The notes below the pieces were generated by a model. That model saw nothing but the letters and a program-made list of their open reading frames with translations. It had not been told where the DNA came from and did no database searches. From Candidatus Falkowbacteria bacterium CG10_big_fil_rev_8_21_14_0_10_43_10 (GTDB lineage Bacteria; Patescibacteriota; Patescibacteriia; Patescibacteriales; XYC2-FULL-47-12), in NCBI GenBank assembly GCA_002773655.1, contig PFAR01000046.1, positions 8,468 through 16,640 of the forward strand: 8,173 nt of DNA. The letters run 5' to 3'. The translations under genes were made by a program, and so were the position numbers. How positions within the stretch are numbered: the stretch's first letter is position 1; every line of letters starts with the position of its first letter. Positions 5,960-8,173 of the stretch are shown here, piece after piece.

Positions 5960-5988
5960 ATTTTATGCCCTGGCGGAGCTTATGTCAA
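5960..5988 (-). promoter_or_regulatory. Near-consensus sigma70 promoter of the pyrBI leader
   Basis: On the minus strand a perfect TTGACA (5988-5983) is followed after exactly 17 bp by TAAAAT (5965-5960). The start would be at about 5954-5952. That is only 5-7 nt before the leader ATG at 5947, and it would leave most of the AGGAG outside the RNA. The promoter lies in the AT-rich tract between gatB and pyrBI, so pyrBI need not depend on gatB transcription. Confidence 0.8.
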
Positions 5989-6047
5989 ATATTATTTTTT
6001 TGGCTAATTTTAAATAAAAATATTTTATATGGAAAGTTAAGTTCAAA

Positions 6048-7562
6048 CTATTTTATATTTTTTAGTATTAATTCTTTCGCCCTCTGTGGATTAGCCTTGC
6101 CTTTAGTTCCGGCCATAACCTGTCCGACTAAAAATTGAACGGCGTTTTCCTTTCCGGCTTTATATTCAGAAACTGCTTTGGAATTATTTTTTATTATATC
6201 CTTAATGATTTTTTCCAGTTCGTTGTCATCGTCCATCTGCTCCAGGCTCTTGGCCTCCATAATGTCGCCGGGGTCGCCTCCCTTGGTGAATATTTCTTTG
6301 AAGATAATCTGGGCGGCCGAAGAGTTTATTTTTTCCTCATAGATCAAAGAAATAAATTCCGCGAAATTTTCCGGCGTAATTTTTATTTTTTTAATGTTTT
6401 GGCCGCCTTCATTAAGGTACTTAAATAATTCCGTTCCCACCCAGTTGCCGGTTAATTTAGCCAATTTCCGATGTGCTGTTTCCCAGGGGCGCCCTAAGGC
6501 ATTCATCCAGGCGCGCAGTTCGGAAATAACCTGTTCCACGTAATTGGCGATGTTTTTATCGGCCGTAAGGACCTCGGCGTCATAATCGGAAAAGCCATAT
6601 TGCTGTTTGAATCTCTCCCGCTTCTCCCGCGGCAGTTCCGGCAGATCGGCCAGTATTTTTTTAAGCCACTTGGAATTTATATTAATCGGAGAGATGTCAG
6701 GATCGGGGAAGTAGCGGTATTCTTGGGCTTCTTCCTTGCTTCTCTGGGAGACTGTTTTTTGGTTATTTTCATCCCAGCCGCGGGTTTCCTGCGCCAAAGT
6801 TTCTTTATTATCCAGCGCTTCAGCCTGGCGTTTTATTTCAAATTCAATCGCTTTTTCCAGCGCCTTAAACGAGCCGATGTTTTTTATCTCCACTTTCGGA
6901 TTCAGTTTATAGCCGCCGGCCGGTTCAATTTTGCACCCGCCTTTATACTTCCATTTTTTTGGTTCCTGCAGGCTGATATTGGCCTCGCAGCGCATCTGGC
7001 CTTTTTCAATGTCGGCCTCGGAAATTTCCAGATAGCGCAAAATTTGCTGATATTGCTGGCAGAATTTTTTAGCTTCAGCCGCTGTTTTGATAACCGGCTC
7101 GGTAACAAGCTCCATTAACGGAGAAGAAGCGCGGTTATAATCCGCGAGCGAGTAATTTTTCCCTTTGGGATGGGTTAATTTTCCCGCGTCTTCTTCAAGA
7201 TGGATTCTGGTAATGTCAATCTTCCGCCCGTCAACTTCAAGCTGGCCGCCATAAACAAGGGGCAGGTCATACTGCGAGATCTGGTAAGCTTTAGGCAGAT
7301 CGGGATAAAAGTAATGTTTGCGGTCAAATTTAGAATAACTGTTAACTTTGCAATTCAAAGCCAGGCCGGTTAAAATCGTCCATTCAATCGCCTGTTTATT
7401 AGCAACCGGCAGAGTTCCGGGATGCCCAAGGCAAATCGGGCAGACCGTAGAGTTCGGCTCTTTGTTTACGTCCTCATTTAAATTAGCGCACCGGCAGAAC
7501 ATCTTACTTTTTGTATTTAGTTGCACATGTATCTCCAGGCCGATGATGATATCATATTGCAT
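6048..7562 (-). CDS. gatB: Aspartyl/glutamyl-tRNA amidotransferase subunit B
   Basis: GatB is the tRNA-binding kinase subunit of GatCAB, which turns Glu-tRNA-Gln or Asp-tRNA-Asn into Gln-tRNA-Gln or Asn-tRNA-Asn. The protein of 504 aa, near the usual 475-500, opens with the typical IGLEIHVQL. Zinc-type cysteines are Cys23, Cys25, Cys41 and Cys44, the last two in CPICLGHPGTLP. Further signature blocks are FDRKHYFYPDLPKAYQISQ, RIHLEEDAGK, DYNRASSPLMELVTEP, CEANISL, VEIKNIGSFKALEKAI and EYRYFPDPDI. The C-terminal third is the YqeY-like tail domain and ends in GKANPQRAKELI. gatA and gatC are not in the window. The start has no Shine-Dalgarno and lies 8 bp from a palindromic repeat, as with thrS. 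Presence of GatCAB implies that the cell may lack GlnRS or AsnRS. Confidence 0.97.
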   Translation of the reverse strand: MQYDIIIGLEIHVQLNTKSKMFCRCANLNEDVNKEPNSTVCPICLGHPGTLPVANKQAIEWTILTGLALNCKVNSYSKFDRKHYFYPDLPKAYQISQYDLPLVYGGQLEVDGRKIDITRIHLEEDAGKLTHPKGKNYSLADYNRASSPLMELVTEPVIKTAAEAKKFCQQYQQILRYLEISEADIEKGQMRCEANISLQEPKKWKYKGGCKIEPAGGYKLNPKVEIKNIGSFKALEKAIEFEIKRQAEALDNKETLAQETRGWDENNQKTVSQRSKEEAQEYRYFPDPDISPININSKWLKKILADLPELPREKRERFKQQYGFSDYDAEVLTADKNIANYVEQVISELRAWMNALGRPWETAHRKLAKLTGNWVGTELFKYLNEGGQNIKKIKITPENFAEFISLIYEEKINSSAAQIIFKEIFTKGGDPGDIMEAKSLEQMDDDNELEKIIKDIIKNNSKAVSEYKAGKENAVQFLVGQVMAGTKGKANPQRAKELILKNIK

Positions 7563-7570
7563 ATATTATT

Positions 7571-7675
7571 TGTCATTGCGAGCGAACGAAGTGAGCGTGG
7601 CAATCCCGTTGATTTTAGAAAAATTTACATCCACGAGATTGCCACGTCGTCGCTTCACTCCTCCTCGCAATGACA
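7571..7675. repeat. Palindromic REP/MITE-like element before gatB
   Basis: The arms TGTCATTGCGAG (7571-7582) and CTCGCAATGACA (7664-7675) are perfect inverse complements. A nested 10-bp pair lies at 7596-7605 and 7637-7646. Length, arm sequence and nested design match the element at 302-402. It holds no ORF of its own and lies in the gatB 5' UTR, 8 bp from the start codon. Confidence 0.85.
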
Positions 7676-7684
7676 TTTACTATA

Positions 7685-7711
7685 ATTTTATCTTACCAAA
7701 TATGGTGTAAA
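7685..7711 (-). promoter_or_regulatory. Weak candidate promoter for gatB
   Basis: On the minus strand TTTACA (7711-7706) and TAAAAT (7690-7685) are separated by 15 bp, a short spacer. A transcript from here would carry the whole palindromic repeat in its leader. It is the best match in the gap but not convincing. Confidence 0.25.
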
Positions 7712-7721
7712 AAACAAGAGT

Positions 7722-7750
7722 TTGACTTTAATCTAAAAAGTTAGTAGGAT
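7722..7750 (+). promoter_or_regulatory. Sigma70-type promoter of the HAD-family gene
   Basis: TTGACT (7722-7727) and TAGGAT (7745-7750) are separated by 17 bp. The predicted start near 7757 gives a 5' UTR of about 40 nt with AGGAGG at 7783-7788, 7 nt before the ATG at 7796. This is the strongest Shine-Dalgarno sequence in the window. Confidence 0.65.
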
Positions 7751-7795
7751 GATAAGAATGTGGAAAATTAAATCGATCTTTCAGGAGGCGTTCTA

Positions 7796-8173
7796 ATGAA
7801 CGACAAAATGCCGTTTGCAGTCGGTGTGGACGGAGATGATACGCTATTTCAATCCGTCATAATATTGATGCTCCTCTATCGTCAATGGGCATCTGAATAT
7901 TTAGGACTGCCTCTAAAATCAATAGAGGAATGACAAGTATCAAAAGCCCGATTCTAGGGCGGCTGATCCGATGCGGCAGGTTATAGCTGGGCGTCAGTTG
8001 TTGAAGCAGTGGTATTACATCGGCGACGGCAGGACAGATCTGGAATTTGCCCGAAACGCGGGAGCTGTATTTTTGGCGGTAACCACCGGCGTTACTACTA
8101 AAGAGCAGTTTTTAGCAATGGGCCAGCCGGACGAATTTATCCAGCACCGTGCCCGAATACCCTGCGGTCTCTG
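7796..8173 (+). pseudogene. HAD-family hydrolase, broken by internal deletion and frame change (partial)
   Basis: HAD hydrolases are mostly phosphatases that use an aspartate nucleophile. The first frame runs 45 codons from ATG 7796 to TGA 7931-7933 and holds motif I, DGDDTL, with Asp12, Asp14 and Thr16. A second frame, shifted by one base and open from 7926 to the window end, holds the motif III lysine in KPDSRAADP (AAG at 7944) and motif IV in YYIGDGRTDLEFARNAG (from 8013). The two halves match the start and end of one HAD protein. Only about 40 codons separate motif I from the motif III lysine, where the family usually has 90-130 residues including motif II and the cap. A deletion with a frame change is the simplest reading. 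The promoter and Shine-Dalgarno are intact, so decay may be recent. An assembly error is possible. The substrate cannot be told. Confidence 0.75.

Noticed and set aside
5878..6138. Plus-strand 86-codon hydrophobic ORF
   Set aside because: It begins in the terminator hairpin, lies opposite the leader peptide and the gatB end, and its hydrophobicity comes from T-rich antisense of A-rich sequence.
6600..7118. Plus-strand 172-codon ORF opposite gatB
   Set aside because: Its Phe- and Leu-rich composition is the mirror of Lys-, Glu- and Asn-rich GatB codons, and gatB is clearly the real gene.
7931..7933. TGA read as an amino acid (as in Gracilibacteria) to rejoin the HAD gene
   Set aside because: The frame after this TGA meets a TAG after seven codons, and the C-terminal HAD half is in a different frame. 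miaA and pyrBI also end at TGA at normal family ends.

Overview
The window reads as ordinary bacterial chromosome, about 40% GC by eye, from a small-genome lineage. I infer a Candidate Phyla Radiation (Patescibacteria) member. The reasons are a threonyl-tRNA synthetase without its TGS domain, several genes with no Shine-Dalgarno sequence, short palindromes and AT-rich simple repeats in and between genes, and a one-piece PyrB-PyrI enzyme. The lineage call is inference. The standard code fits: miaA and pyrBI both end at TGA at the normal C-terminus of their families.

Layout, left to right. Positions 1-81 are the tail of an unidentified plus-strand gene. Positions 82-412 form a regulated leader with a promoter, a T-box-like tRNA-sensing attenuator and its terminator, then a 101-bp palindromic repeat that ends 10 bp before thrS (413-2179). 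After an extended -10 promoter come a membrane-anchored bacterial SH3 protein (2302-2931), a terminator, and miaA (2964-3965), whose frame carries a 29-codon AT-rich insertion. A terminator facing the other way then closes the minus-strand block.

The minus-strand block is pyrBI (5733-4093) and gatB (7562-6048). Between them lies the most interesting part of the window. A near-consensus promoter (5988-5960) is followed by a 29-codon leader ORF (5947-5858). That ORF is almost free of U for 36 nt, then U-rich for 30 nt, and its stop codon sits just past the loop of a perfect 14-bp intrinsic terminator. pyrBI begins 113 nt further on. This is the architecture expected for UTP-sensing, translation-coupled attenuation of pyrBI, as known in enteric bacteria. 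A second 105-bp palindrome lies just upstream of gatB.

The right end (7722-8173) holds a plus-strand promoter, a strong Shine-Dalgarno sequence and a HAD-family phosphatase gene that is broken by a frame change and an internal deletion.

Functionally, thrS, miaA and gatB all serve translation (tRNA charging, tRNA modification, transamidation). pyrBI makes carbamoyl aspartate for pyrimidines. pyrBI, its leader ORF and the HAD remnant have Shine-Dalgarno sequences, and pyrBI is visibly richer in GC than thrS. The translation genes lack such ribosome sites, so the two sets may differ in origin or in mode of initiation.
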